Counted from the first letter of the stretch, positions 1-8,520 are shown. The stretch is 64,000 nt of DNA from Shimazuella kribbensis DSM 45090 (GCF_000428065.1 NZ_ATZF01000011.1:196-64195), one strand, 5' to 3'. Translations and numbers: made by a program. Notes: a model not told the origin generated them from the sequence alone.

Positions 1-22
1 GGGGATGGATCACCTCCTTTCT
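1..22 (+). rRNA. 3' end of a 16S rRNA gene (partial, cut by window edge)
   Basis: The first bases contain TGGATCACCTCCTTTCT, the 3' terminus of Bacillales 16S rRNA including the anti-Shine-Dalgarno core. Positions 2 and 5 differ from the usual GCGGCTGG sequence just before it, so this may be an aberrant or truncated copy rather than an intact gene end. An rRNA operon just upstream of gin fits B. subtilis synteny (rrnA). No 23S or 5S sequence follows inside the window. Confidence 0.55.
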
Positions 23-102
23 ATGGAGTACCTTTTGGTACAAATTCGGTTACCAAATAATCAGGCGTGTTACTCACTCTTCGGTTTTCAGGGAATAAAT
101 GA

Positions 103-132
103 GACCCTAGTACATAAGTACTAGGGTCTTTT
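103..132 (+). terminator. Rho-independent terminator after the 16S end
   Basis: GACCCTAGTAC and GTACTAGGGTC form a perfect 11-bp stem with a 4-nt loop, followed by TTTT. It lies about 80 bp after the 16S 3' end, where a 16S-23S spacer would normally continue. Confidence 0.8.
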
Positions 133-442
133 GATCTTATAAGGGTATTCTGTACAATTTCTATTTGGATTGCATTCATATATGGAGTAGGTTAAAAAGA
201 TGATTCTAAGTTATTATTAGACATCTTGTATAAGTATTTTTTATTGGTTTTCATTACGATTTCTGAAATACATGCTAAGTTAACATAAAAAATGTAAATC
301 TTATCGTTTATCATTTGAATGGATGTGAATTGATTTCGTTATCATGTGCTATTGAGGAAATTGAGATATAGAGTAGCGTTCCTAACATAATTCGATTAAT
401 ATAAATGTAATCCGTTCCTTGCTCATCACACGAGGATGTGTC
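133..442. other. Intergenic stretch, AT-rich, no gene seen
   Basis: About 310 bp between the terminator and the 443-1003 gene. No convincing ORF, repeat or RNA is seen. It presumably holds the promoter for the downstream gene, but no clear -35/-10 pair could be assigned. Confidence 0.5.
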
Positions 443-1003
443 ATGACAGTCGTTATCTTTGATGTGGTCGTGGCCATTTTGGTCATGTTGTACCTGTCCA
501 AGGTCAACAAGAGCGCGAATGGGATGGTCAAGAAGTATCTGATCGTCCCAGTCATTCTCATCTGGGTACATCTGGTGGGGAATGCATTGCAGGAGAACAA
601 CATCGGTCCGGAGTTCCTTCAAGGACATCTTCACGACCTTGGTGTTGCTGCCATGTGGTGTATGGTGGTGCTAAGGTACTTCGTACACCCTAGCACTACG
701 ATCCCGTATTACCAGAAGGCCGTTGCTACCGCGAATTCTGTCTTGAAGCTCACTGTTCCTTTGCATGGAGTTACCACACTCTTGTGCATTGGTTACAAGG
801 TAAGCCAGGTCACCGTGTTCCGTGAGGAGCATATCGCAAAGGGCTACTCCGGAATGCTGGACGTCGCAGACATTGCGGCACTCTGCGTCGGCTTCCTCGT
901 CATGGTCGTCAACCACTACCTCCTTCGTGGGTCGGTTCGTCGCCAGATGAAGGGAGCTATCCCGAAAAACGACATGTTCCGTCTCTCCTCAAGTGATGGA
1001 TAA
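443..1003 (+). CDS. Hypothetical five-helix membrane protein
   Basis: I do not recognise this family. The ATG at 443 is preceded by GAGG with seven-base spacing, giving 186 aa; an upstream in-frame start lacks a good ribosome site. Five hydrophobic segments are visible, near residues 3-18, 32-50, 65-80, 102-118 and 143-160, separated by short charged loops, so it is an integral membrane protein. Base composition is clearly richer in G and C than the flanking DNA and than the core genes, with many C- or G-ending codons, suggesting transfer. Residues about 50-101 have a degraded nucleotide copy at 2191-2344. The gene stands alone and ends at a strong hairpin. Confidence 0.7.
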   Translation: MTVVIFDVVVAILVMLYLSKVNKSANGMVKKYLIVPVILIWVHLVGNALQENNIGPEFLQGHLHDLGVAAMWCMVVLRYFVHPSTTIPYYQKAVATANSVLKLTVPLHGVTTLLCIGYKVSQVTVFREEHIAKGYSGMLDVADIAALCVGFLVMVVNHYLLRGSVRRQMKGAIPKNDMFRLSSSDG

Positions 1004-1052
1004 GTCGAGCTGAAAAGTGTCGATTAGCTAAGAACAACTGCTGTCGATACAA

Positions 1053-1090
1053 ACGACGCTCGGTAACTTGGAGAGGTTGCCGAGCGTCGT
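1053..1090 (+). terminator. Hairpin terminator of the 443-1003 gene
   Basis: ACGACGCTCGG pairs with CCGAGCGTCGT across a short loop about 50 bp after the stop codon. The T-tract is poor immediately after the stem, with a T-rich run only about 10 nt later, so terminator function is likely but not certain. Confidence 0.6.
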
Positions 1091-1324
1091 CGGTTATTAT
1101 ACTTTTTCCATTACTCAGGTTGGTTTATCGATGCTTCACCTGCTGTAAATGGTGTTGCACCTTCATAGAGTAAGTGCATCACCATTCCTACTGCTGCGTG
1201 GTTAAAGTTATGACAACATGATCCATCCAGATCCCAGGGTTATCAGCGATGATCGCCACTTCATAAGTATGAGTCCTGACCCTCTATGAATAGATAGTCT
1301 TTTTACAAAAGTTTTTTCAAGTGC
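1091..1324. other. Intergenic stretch, no gene seen
   Basis: It lies between the hairpin and the convergent secreted-protein gene. No ORF with a ribosome site and no repeat was found. A T-rich tract near 1301-1316 lies next to the 3' end of the minus-strand gene. Confidence 0.4.
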
Positions 1325-1729
1325 TTAGTATTCGTTGTTGATCCATCCGTAGGAATTACATCTATTATTGTCCCAGGACGAATAAATATTGTCACATTTC
1401 AAGTACAAATAATATCTATTGGTCAATCCATAAACTGTTCCACTCGTGGAACCATAAGTATACAATTTCCCAAATCGAACGATTACTCCAGTCCAAGTAT
1501 CTCTTATATACCATTTTACGTCGAAGTCAGTATAGTTCTCCACCTTGTATTTGATGTAACCGCTTGAATTTGGACCAATCCGACTGGAAACATTAGAGCT
1601 GGTAGAACCATAAATCTGGACAGTGGCCCAACTAGCAGCATATGTGTGTAGTTGAAATGCAAAACTAAAGACCATTGCTAAAATTCCGGCGACTGTAGCC
1701 ATAGTATATTTCTTTCGCAAGATACTCAC
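1325..1729 (-). CDS. Small secreted protein with signal peptide, family unknown
   Basis: 134 aa starting at a GTG with an AAAGGA ribosome site about seven bases upstream. The N-terminus has the layout of a Sec signal peptide: basic residues (LRKK), a hydrophobic core near residues 11-27, then HTYAASWA, which fits AxA-type cleavage. The mature part is about 100 aa, rich in Tyr, Ser, Gly and Asn, with two Cys in the last third, and no catalytic motif is visible. Composition suggests a beta-rich extracellular domain, which is inference. It stands alone on the minus strand between plus-strand genes, so it is probably transcribed from its own promoter. Confidence 0.6.
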   Translation of the reverse strand: MSILRKKYTMATVAGILAMVFSFAFQLHTYAASWATVQIYGSTSSNVSSRIGPNSSGYIKYKVENYTDFDVKWYIRDTWTGVIVRFGKLYTYGSTSGTVYGLTNRYYLYLKCDNIYSSWDNNRCNSYGWINNEY

Positions 1730-2190
1730 CTTTTATCCTTTATTGTTTGGAACAGATGACCTCGATTTTAAAATAGTCCGAAATAATGCGTTTTACCTAT
1801 TCTTTAGGTATCTCCTTAATATAAATCCACTCATTTTTTCATCCTATACGAGTGTGAAACGTAAAGCATAATAACTTTGGGTGCAGTGAAGTTACGCATT
1901 TTTTGCTACAAAACACTTTTGTAATCGCTATCATTTGAATGATCATTGTTTTTTTCGGTTTTCTACATTACTATTTCAGACGGAATGCTATAAAGACTAG
2001 TGATAAGAGCCTAACAATTCAAGTGAGTTAAATCCTACCCCGCTGTACTCACCCCCTTCCTCAGAGAATTATTCTAATAGTAATTATTTTTATACATTTA
2101 GTCAATTGCTATTTTTTTATATTTGGAGAATATTATGATTGTCTTTGCATGTATAGTTTATGCTTTCAAGTAGATGGATCATAAATCGTA
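1730..2190. other. Intergenic stretch, AT-rich, no gene seen
   Basis: 460 bp upstream of the minus-strand secreted-protein gene, containing its 5' region. No ORF with a credible ribosome site, no RNA gene and no perfect long repeat was seen. It ends at the left boundary of the pseudogene fragment. Confidence 0.4.
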
Positions 2191-2344
2191 GGAGAACAAC
2201 ATTGGTCCGGAGTTCCTTTAAGGACATCTGCACGACCTAGGTGTTGCTGCAATGTGGGGTATGTTGGGGCTAACGTACATCGTACACTCTAACACTGCGA
2301 TCCGATATTACCAGAAGGCAGCTGCTACTGCGAATTCTGTCTTG
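2191..2344 (+). pseudogene. Decayed internal copy of the 443-1003 membrane protein gene
   Basis: This 154-bp segment aligns without gaps to 592-745 of the 443-1003 gene, from GGAGAACAAC to GCGAATTCTGTCTTG, with about twenty substitutions. The CAA codon in the parent's EFLQG stretch has become TAA, so the reading frame is broken. No start codon or upstream coding part is present. It is a relic of duplication or recombination, fused directly to the tail of another membrane protein gene. Confidence 0.85.
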
Positions 2345-2534
2345 TATTTGGCAGATCAAGTGGCTTTTATCACTTGTCACCTTAGGTATGTTTGGATTGA
2401 TCATTAGTATCGTGTTGTTTTGGGGACTTAGTTTCTTTGTAGATGGCTTTGATATTGATGGTGTTGTACCAGCGGTTCTTGGAGGTTTGATTCTGACGAT
2501 AGGATCATCGCTTGCAAGTGGTTTAGTGAAATAA
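2345..2534 (+). pseudogene. 3' remnant of a small membrane protein gene
   Basis: An open frame runs from the pseudogene junction to TAA at 2534. It encodes two hydrophobic segments separated by an acidic loop (FVDGFDIDG). An ATG at 2388 would give 48 aa but lacks a clear ribosome site. The sequence looks like the C-terminal end of a two-helix membrane protein whose 5' end was replaced by the 2191-2344 fragment. It could alternatively be a complete tiny membrane protein. The family is not recognised. Confidence 0.4.
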
Positions 2535-2567
2535 GATTGTTGATCCAAATAGGTCTGAACAGTGCTA

Positions 2568-2600
2568 CACACTCCCTAGCGAGAAGGAGTGTGCTTTTTT
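2568..2600. terminator. Probable bidirectional terminator
   Basis: CACACTCC pairs with GGAGTGTG, followed by C and six T. It sits between the plus-strand remnant ending at 2534 and the minus-strand MATE gene ending at 2604, so it may serve both. Confidence 0.75.
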
Positions 2601-2603
2601 AGC

Positions 2604-4193
2604 CTATTGAGCATCCTTGTCTACTGCTTCTCGGCTCCACTTTGGCATCCAAATCGGAAACCACATCGGAAGCCAAGCAGGAGTCCATGCAAAGCCCGTC
2701 AAGATCCATTTCTGGTTTTTCTTTTTCTGGGTTTTCTTTGGGGTTTCCGCAGGAATCCACTTGCGCGAATAAAACCGAACTACGCAACTCAGACAGAGGA
2801 TGGTCCAGTAGACCAGTTGCATGTAATAGATGAACTTGTAATCCCACCCCTTGTGGATTGCAAACAGGACTCCACCGAACAGAACCAGAGCGGCAATGAG
2901 ATTACTTGTGAACTGACCTTTTTTGTACGAGACCCCTCGAAGGGATCGAATTGCAACAAGCTGAACAGCCCAAATGGCATCCATGATCACCAGAACCGAA
3001 AGCATCCAGTGGCTCATGGAGATGATATGGGCATCATCCGTAAACTGGCTAATGATCCATTCCCCTGTGAAGAGTTGGACTCCCCACATGATAGCCGAGC
3101 CTACAGACACGATTGCGATGGCCCAGTTACAGTATCGGAGGGCTTCGTTGTATCTCTTCTTTCCGAAACACTCTCCGACAAATGGGGCCACAGAACTGGC
3201 AAAGCCTTGGACCCATGCCACAGTCAGCAGCATCTTGATCTGCCTTGCAATGTGCCCAGCCGCATACACTTCCGTTCCATACTGGAGCATGGTCCGGTTC
3301 ATGTAGAACAGGGCCAACTGATGCACCAGCCCTGCACCAATCATGGGAATAGCTTGCTTGACCAGCTTTTTCTGAAGCATCTTATGACGACGCCACGAAT
3401 TGCTGTCAGCAAAAATCTTTTTCTGTACCTTCCTCCATGTGTAGTTCAGCTGAAAGAGATTGTGGATGGACGTCATGCCAGTCCAGTTGTCAGACAAAGA
3501 ACTTCTGCCAAAGATCTTTGTCCTGACCGCTAGCCACGTGAATACCAGTCCAACGAGGTTAGCGAGAACAGTTGCCAATGCTGCTCCCTTTACTCCCCAA
3601 TCAAAGGTAAAGATGAATACATAACCCAGTGGCAAGTGGATCACATTCATCGTTACCCCAGCGACGAAAACAGCCTTACTGTCTTTGATTCCGAGGAGAA
3701 TATTGGTCATCATTCCCATCATGCAAGGGATGATGGCACAACCACCCACAATTCGCAGATAGTCTGCTGTTTCTGAAGTCGTTTGGGAGTCGGCTCCAAA
3801 CAGGATCTGAACAAGCACAGGAGCAAGACAGATGAACAGAGCCCCAAACAAGAAACCAAACTTGATCGAAAGGAGGATTCCTTGGGCCGCACCCAACCGA
3901 ATCTGCTTGAGTTTGGATGAATCAGACAGAAGATTCTTGTCCTTTTCATCCAAAAGATTCTTGCCTCCTCGGCTCTGAGATACGAACACACTTATCTCAC
4001 TTGCGATTGTGCCGGTAACCTGTTGCTGGATCAAAAACAGGATGCTGCTTGAAATCCCTACAGCGGTAACCGCCACCAAACTGATCTTGGACACCATCCA
4101 TGCATCAACAAGGTTTAGGCTATTCTGGGATAGGCTTGTGAAAATACCAAACCATCCCATCTTTCCGAGCTCACGAAGATGTTTGAAACGCAC
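2604..4193 (-). CDS. MATE-family multidrug/solute efflux transporter
   Basis: 529 aa from a GTG preceded by AAAGGAG. About twelve hydrophobic helices and the N-terminal SQNSLNLVDAWMVSK stretch are typical of the MatE fold, which exports cationic compounds in exchange for Na+ or H+. A roughly 50-residue basic cytoplasmic insert lies near residues 225-275 between the two halves. The C-terminus is odd: after a Lys-rich stretch comes a Trp-Pro alternation (WTPAWLPMWFPIWMPKW) before the end. GC content is higher than in neighbouring core genes. It stands alone, so the substrate cannot be inferred from context. Confidence 0.85.
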   Translation of the reverse strand: MRFKHLRELGKMGWFGIFTSLSQNSLNLVDAWMVSKISLVAVTAVGISSSILFLIQQQVTGTIASEISVFVSQSRGGKNLLDEKDKNLLSDSSKLKQIRLGAAQGILLSIKFGFLFGALFICLAPVLVQILFGADSQTTSETADYLRIVGGCAIIPCMMGMMTNILLGIKDSKAVFVAGVTMNVIHLPLGYVFIFTFDWGVKGAALATVLANLVGLVFTWLAVRTKIFGRSSLSDNWTGMTSIHNLFQLNYTWRKVQKKIFADSNSWRRHKMLQKKLVKQAIPMIGAGLVHQLALFYMNRTMLQYGTEVYAAGHIARQIKMLLTVAWVQGFASSVAPFVGECFGKKRYNEALRYCNWAIAIVSVGSAIMWGVQLFTGEWIISQFTDDAHIISMSHWMLSVLVIMDAIWAVQLVAIRSLRGVSYKKGQFTSNLIAALVLFGGVLFAIHKGWDYKFIYYMQLVYWTILCLSCVVRFYSRKWIPAETPKKTQKKKNQKWILTGFAWTPAWLPMWFPIWMPKWSREAVDKDAQ

Positions 4194-4529
4194 AGCAACT
4201 CCTTTTGTTGTTGAAGGGGAGAGTTAACAATATTATATTGTATTTTTAATATAACTAATATTTAAATTTTCGATTTATCCTTTTTTATTTGTTTCACACT
4301 ATTTAGTGGTACGCTATTCATTGAAATATGCTGTGTTAAAATCAAATAAGATACAGTGGAGCAAGAAAATAGGAGAGAAGCCTATCACATTATGACTTTC
4401 AAAAAATGAACATCCTTACTTTTTAACGTGGTGTCGGATTGTGTTTCTGGATGAATGAAATATTCTATTTTGGAAGGATAAAAAACAGTATTTTATGATA
4501 AAAAAGTTATTAATGGGTTTTGTACGGAA
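4194..4529. other. Intergenic stretch upstream of the MATE gene
   Basis: AT-rich DNA between the MATE 5' end and the terminator of the AraC-type gene, both on the minus strand. It should contain the MATE promoter. No ORF or recognisable RNA was found. Confidence 0.4.
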
Positions 4530-4565
4530 AGATAAAAACAGACTTGAAATAGCTTTCAAGTCTGT
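4530..4565 (-). terminator. Terminator of the AraC-type regulator gene
   Basis: CAGACTTGAAA and TTTCAAGTCTG form an 11-bp stem. On the minus strand it is followed by a run of T (4534-4538). It lies 25 bp after the stop of the 4590-5465 gene. Confidence 0.8.
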
Positions 4566-4589
4566 AAGCTGGATTTTTATATTGGGTAA

Positions 4590-5465
4590 TCAGCGTGATT
4601 TTTGGACAGGTATCCAGATCTCACTTTTGTATGAGGTAGAAGTTGTGTCTTTGCATTCGTTCCATAATATTTCAGGGCCTTCTACCTGTTCGTAATGAGA
4701 AGATGGGAACCACTCGGAATAGATTCGTCCCCAAATGTTTTGTAAGGTGTTTGGAAATGGCCCAATAGATTCAAATACAGCCCAAGTATAAGCAGAAACT
4801 TCAAGACAATTCCAATTTGCTGGAGATTCCTTGGTTGTTGCTACTCCAATATAATGATCAAGCTCTCCTTTTTCCTCCATTCGCCCTTCAGAAAAATTAG
4901 TAGATGCACTAATGATTCCTTTTGGTTCGATATTGGATAAGTTTTTTAGCTCTCTAATCATATCATCGTCTAAGCTCTTCACCATAGAAGTCATTTCTGG
5001 ATTTACTCCATGAAAGATGATAGGTACTCTTTTTTTCAGACCTACAATCCGAAATGCTTCTTTTTCCTCTATTCGGTATCGCATCTCTTCGCCCCCTTGA
5101 ATGGTTAATTGGAAGGTCATCCGCGGAAAGGCTTTTAGGATTTGTTTCTTTACTGTGACTTCAGATGGAGAGATACCATGTAGTTTTTGAAAAGCTCTCG
5201 AAAAAGAGTCTGCGGAACGGTAGCCATATTCGACTGCAACATCTATGACTCGAAATTTTCGTTCCATTAAGTCAAAAGCAGCAAGGGTTAGGCGTCGGTT
5301 ACGGATGTATTCAGATAAGGATACTCCAGCAAGAAAGGAAAACATTCTTTTGAAGTGATACTCTGAACACAGACTTATCCTAGCTACTTCTTGGTAATCA
5401 ATTTCTTCCGTCAAATGAGTTTCGATATAGTCTATCGCATCATTCATTCTTTTAAGCTCATTCAC
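4590..5465 (-). CDS. AraC-family transcriptional regulator with GyrI-like effector domain
   Basis: About 291 aa from a GTG preceded by GGGAGG at good spacing; a longer version starting 33 bases upstream is less likely. The N-terminal ~100 residues hold two helix-turn-helix motifs of the AraC/XylS type ([17 protein letters not shown] and [20 protein letters not shown]). The C-terminal ~155 residues resemble the GyrI-like small-molecule-binding fold found in Rob/BltR-type regulators, ending in an EIWIPV-like strand. Such proteins activate detoxification or efflux genes when a hydrophobic ligand binds. It is divergent from pnuC, but an NAD-related role is not implied by the domains. Confidence 0.85.
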   Translation of the reverse strand: MNELKRMNDAIDYIETHLTEEIDYQEVARISLCSEYHFKRMFSFLAGVSLSEYIRNRRLTLAAFDLMERKFRVIDVAVEYGYRSADSFSRAFQKLHGISPSEVTVKKQILKAFPRMTFQLTIQGGEEMRYRIEEKEAFRIVGLKKRVPIIFHGVNPEMTSMVKSLDDDMIRELKNLSNIEPKGIISASTNFSEGRMEEKGELDHYIGVATTKESPANWNCLEVSAYTWAVFESIGPFPNTLQNIWGRIYSEWFPSSHYEQVEGPEILWNECKDTTSTSYKSEIWIPVQKSR

Positions 5466-5582
5466 GAGATGACCTCCCTCATACATAAAGCATAACAAGG
5501 TTTATTTGGATACATCCGACTTTTGGTGCACCAATTAGTCGGTAGGTATTTTTTCATTTTCATTTTTTTTCGATATGGTAAT

Positions 5583-5605
5583 GTATTTATTATAAAAATA
5601 AATAC
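5583..5605. promoter_or_regulatory. Palindromic putative operator upstream of pnuC-nadR
   Basis: GTATTTATT and AATAAATAC form a perfect 9-bp inverted repeat around five bases, ending 26 bp before the pnuC ATG. Its position suits a repressor site controlling the NAD-salvage pair. The sequence does not match an NAD-regulator consensus I can name with confidence, so the regulator is unknown. Confidence 0.45.
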
Positions 5606-5631
5606 TAGCTAGATTGGATTGATTTTACTTT

Positions 5632-6261
5632 ATGAAAAGAATTTATGGAGAAGGTTTACTGTTTGTTTGTATGGCTATTTGTGTATGGCTTTCCACATCG
5701 GCTTTGGAAATGGTCGCAACCCTGACTGGGTTGTTATGTGTTTGGCTCACTACCAAAGAAAATATTTGGTGTTGGCCTATTGGATTGATCAATGTTGGTT
5801 GTTTTTTTGTGATGTTTTATGAAGCCAAACTATATGCAGACATGACCCTGCAAATATTGTTTTTTATCCTTAGTATCCAAGGCTGGATCATTTGGTTGAC
5901 CAAAAGACAAGATGCAAGTGTAAGACCTACAAGAAGGTTATCTGCTCGAATGAAGTGGATTTTACCGATTATTCTTGTTTTGGCAACCATTGCTTGGGGA
6001 TATGTTTTGACCCATTATACAGATGCCTCGATTCCGTATTTGGATGCGTTTATCGCTACGCTTAGTATCATTGCACAGTTTCTATTATCCAGTAAAATCT
6101 TAGAAAATTGGTATGGGTGGATCGTGGTTGATGTATTATCGATTGGAATGTACCTCTATAAAGAACTGTACTCGGTGGCCTTTCTATACTCCGTTTTCCT
6201 TGTTCTTGCTATCTTAGGGATGATTTCTTGGAAAAAAACATATTCACTTGCAAAAGAATAA
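5632..6261 (+). CDS. pnuC: PnuC-type nicotinamide riboside transporter
   Basis: 209 aa with about seven hydrophobic helices. It carries PnuC hallmarks: the WLTTKENIWCWPIGLINVG segment near residues 38-56 and a W-rich SIQGWIIWL segment near 85-93. Members of this family move nicotinamide riboside across the cytoplasmic membrane by facilitated diffusion, driven by intracellular phosphorylation. The next gene encodes the matching kinase/adenylyltransferase and begins 12 bp downstream, so the two form an operon for NAD salvage. The ribosome site is weak. A perfect palindrome 26 bp upstream may regulate the operon. Confidence 0.9.
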   Translation: MKRIYGEGLLFVCMAICVWLSTSALEMVATLTGLLCVWLTTKENIWCWPIGLINVGCFFVMFYEAKLYADMTLQILFFILSIQGWIIWLTKRQDASVRPTRRLSARMKWILPIILVLATIAWGYVLTHYTDASIPYLDAFIATLSIIAQFLLSSKILENWYGWIVVDVLSIGMYLYKELYSVAFLYSVFLVLAILGMISWKKTYSLAKE

Positions 6262-6273
6262 AGGATGTTGACC

Positions 6274-7314
6274 ATGAAAAAAGTAAAATCAAATCGAGAG
6301 GGATCTAAAAAGATTGGTCTTACACTTGGAAAATTTGCTCCACTTCATCAAGGGCATCAATTTATGATGGAAACAGCTATACACGAAATGGATGAAGTAA
6401 TTGTGATTATTTATGATAGCCCTGAGACGATAAATATTCCATTGCCTGTTCGTGCGAGATGGATTAGAACCTTATATCCCACAGTCGAAGTGATAGAAGG
6501 TTGGGATGGACCATTGGATATCGGTGATACACCTGAGATCAAACAAAAACAGGAAAACTATATATTAGGATTATTAAAAGGCCGCAAGATTACACATTTT
6601 TATTCAAGTGAATTTTATGGAGATCACATGAGTAAAGCTCTTGGTGCAATAGATCGGCGAGTGGACGAGAGTCGTGAAAAATATCCGATCTCAGGAACCG
6701 AGGTACGCGAAGATCCATATCTGAAACGAAACTATGTAGCTCCAGTTGTATATGCCGATTTTATAACCAAAGTCGTTTTCCTTGGAGCTCCCTCAACAGG
6801 AAAATCAACAATAGCACATCAATTAGCAGAGGAGTTTCAGACAGTATGGATGCCAGAATACGGTCGAGAGTATTGGGAGGAACATCAAGTTGATAGACGC
6901 TTAACAAAAGAGCAATTAGTTGATTTGGCAAATGGACATATAGAACGAGAGCAGCAAAAGATAATGAAAGCAAAGGAATATTTGTTTGTAGACACCAATG
7001 CAATAACAACTTATCTCTTTTCACAAGATTATCATGGGGAATCCCACCAAGAGTTGATTCAACTGGCTGATGAAGCCAGCACAGGATATGATTTGGTTTT
7101 CCTATGTGAGGATGATATACCTTATGAAGATACATGGGACCGTTCTGGAGCTGTTCATCGAAGTATCTTTCAGAAGAAAATAAGAGCAGATCTATTGGAG
7201 CGAAAAATACCGTATTTTTCATTAAAAGGAACATTGATTCAACGTATAGAGAAAGTAAAAAAGGTATTACAACGATTTCAGAAGTACGATAGCTTAGGAA
7301 GACTGTTTATGTAA
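6274..7314 (+). CDS. nadR: NadR-like NMN adenylyltransferase / nicotinamide riboside kinase
   Basis: 346 aa. The ATG at 6274 lies nine bases after AAAGG; the in-frame ATG at 6265 touches that site and is less likely. The N-terminal half is a nucleotidyltransferase with GKFAPLHQGHQ (the HxGH-type motif) and ISGTEVRED, converting NMN to NAD. The C-terminal half is a P-loop kinase with GAPSTGKST, which phosphorylates nicotinamide riboside. The helix-turn-helix domain of enterobacterial NadR is missing, so this is an enzyme only. It follows pnuC in an operon, and together they import riboside and convert it to NAD. Confidence 0.9.
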   Translation: MKKVKSNREGSKKIGLTLGKFAPLHQGHQFMMETAIHEMDEVIVIIYDSPETINIPLPVRARWIRTLYPTVEVIEGWDGPLDIGDTPEIKQKQENYILGLLKGRKITHFYSSEFYGDHMSKALGAIDRRVDESREKYPISGTEVREDPYLKRNYVAPVVYADFITKVVFLGAPSTGKSTIAHQLAEEFQTVWMPEYGREYWEEHQVDRRLTKEQLVDLANGHIEREQQKIMKAKEYLFVDTNAITTYLFSQDYHGESHQELIQLADEASTGYDLVFLCEDDIPYEDTWDRSGAVHRSIFQKKIRADLLERKIPYFSLKGTLIQRIEKVKKVLQRFQKYDSLGRLFM

Positions 7315-7731
7315 TCTGCTTTATGAAACATGTTTTTGTTCTGGAAAGATCACATTAAATATAAAACATGAATGAAAAGCATTTCAGTATGAGATACGAT
7401 AGGTGTGTAAGAGCTGTCCCAGAAAGATATATGGATAAAATCTTCGTTGCTGAAGTGGCTGAGCTCTCGAAATGGAGCTAGTTCTTTGCCGGATGGACTT
7501 TCCTGAGTGAAAGTCCACCCGCACACATTTACTTTTGTTACTTCCCCAAGTAACTGGACTTTCTTCATCGATTTAATCTTCTGTGAAACGGATCTTTATG
7601 TTTGGGAATTTCCCATAAAATGTGAAACAATGAGTGGAAAATGTACTTTATTTGTGTTTTTTTATGATGATTCTTTTACATATTGTTCAAGTATAAAAAC
7701 ATATACCTGCTAAGATAAAGGAGTTTTGAAG
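7315..7731. other. Intergenic stretch with several hairpins, no gene
   Basis: About 415 bp. Visible stems include GAGCTC/GAGCT near 7460-7480, GGACTTT/AAAGTCC near 7495-7518, and GTTACTT/AAGTAAC near 7537-7554. No T-run directly follows them and no riboswitch class is recognised. The stretch precedes the SDR pair and may be a structured leader or relic DNA. Confidence 0.4.
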
Positions 7732-8520
7732 TTGAACGGTACGGTACTTATTACAGGTGCTTCGAGTGGTATTGGCTGGGAGTTGGCTTTGCTTTTTGCT
7801 GAGGCAGATTACCATGTTCTTGCTGTAGCGAGAAATGAAATAAAACTGAAGGAATTGCAACAAACGGTACAACAAAAATACGGGGTGGAGCTTGACTATA
7901 TTCCCAAAGATTTGGTGCAACCTCAAGCTGTTGATGAATTAATAGCGGAACTAGGGCAGAGATCTCTTTCCATTGATTTTTTAGTGAATAATGCTGGTTT
8001 TGGATTATATGGGCCCTTTATAAAGACAGATGCGAAAGATGAGATGGATATGATCACTTTAAATGTAGGAGTCTTAACTCATCTTACGAAAAGCCTTATA
8101 CCTCATATGATGGAACAAAAACGAGGTGGAGTCCTAAATGTTGCCTCTACCGCCTCTTTTCAACCGGGTCCCTTAATGGCGGTTTATTATGCAACCAAAG
8201 CATATGTCCTTTCTTTTTCGGAGGCATTGGCAAATGAATTGATTGGTACGGGAGTGACAGTTACGGCATTGTGCCCTGGTCCTACTGCTACAGGGTTTGA
8301 AAAACGAGCGAATTTGGGAACATCGAAGTTATTTCAGAGTGGAGTAATGGATGTTAAATCCGTTGCAAAACATGGATTTCATGGCTTTCTAAAAGGTAAA
8401 GCAGTTGTGATACCTGGTTGGAAAAATCGCATTTTAGCAAGCTCTACTCGTTTTGTCCCCAGAAATATCGTCACCAAAATCGTGCGTAAACTTCAAGAAA
8501 CACGAGGTGGGCAGAGTTGA
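7732..8520 (+). CDS. Short-chain dehydrogenase/reductase (SDR)
   Basis: 262 aa from a TTG eight bases after AAAGGAG; a TTG six bases earlier would be too close to that site. It has the classical SDR layout: the TGASSGIG dinucleotide-binding motif near residue 9, NNAGFG near residue 87, and YYATKAYV carrying the catalytic Tyr-Lys pair, with a Ser upstream (VASTAS). The substrate is unknown; an NADP-dependent carbonyl or 3-oxoacyl reduction is typical. It overlaps its paralogue at 8517 by four bases, so the two are cotranscribed and probably arose by tandem duplication. Confidence 0.85.
   Translation: MNGTVLITGASSGIGWELALLFAEADYHVLAVARNEIKLKELQQTVQQKYGVELDYIPKDLVQPQAVDELIAELGQRSLSIDFLVNNAGFGLYGPFIKTDAKDEMDMITLNVGVLTHLTKSLIPHMMEQKRGGVLNVASTASFQPGPLMAVYYATKAYVLSFSEALANELIGTGVTVTALCPGPTATGFEKRANLGTSKLFQSGVMDVKSVAKHGFHGFLKGKAVVIPGWKNRILASSTRFVPRNIVTKIVRKLQETRGGQS

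Noticed and set aside
2589-3533. A 314-codon open frame on the plus strand
   Set aside because: It lies entirely antisense to the MATE gene, lacks a ribosome site and any family motif, and the minus-strand protein is clearly a transporter.
4495-4695. A 66-codon plus-strand ORF
   Set aside because: It overlaps the minus-strand terminator and the 3' end of the AraC-type gene and has no ribosome site.
6761-7234. A 157-codon minus-strand frame within nadR
   Set aside because: It is antisense to the kinase domain, has low-complexity Leu-rich content and no ribosome site.
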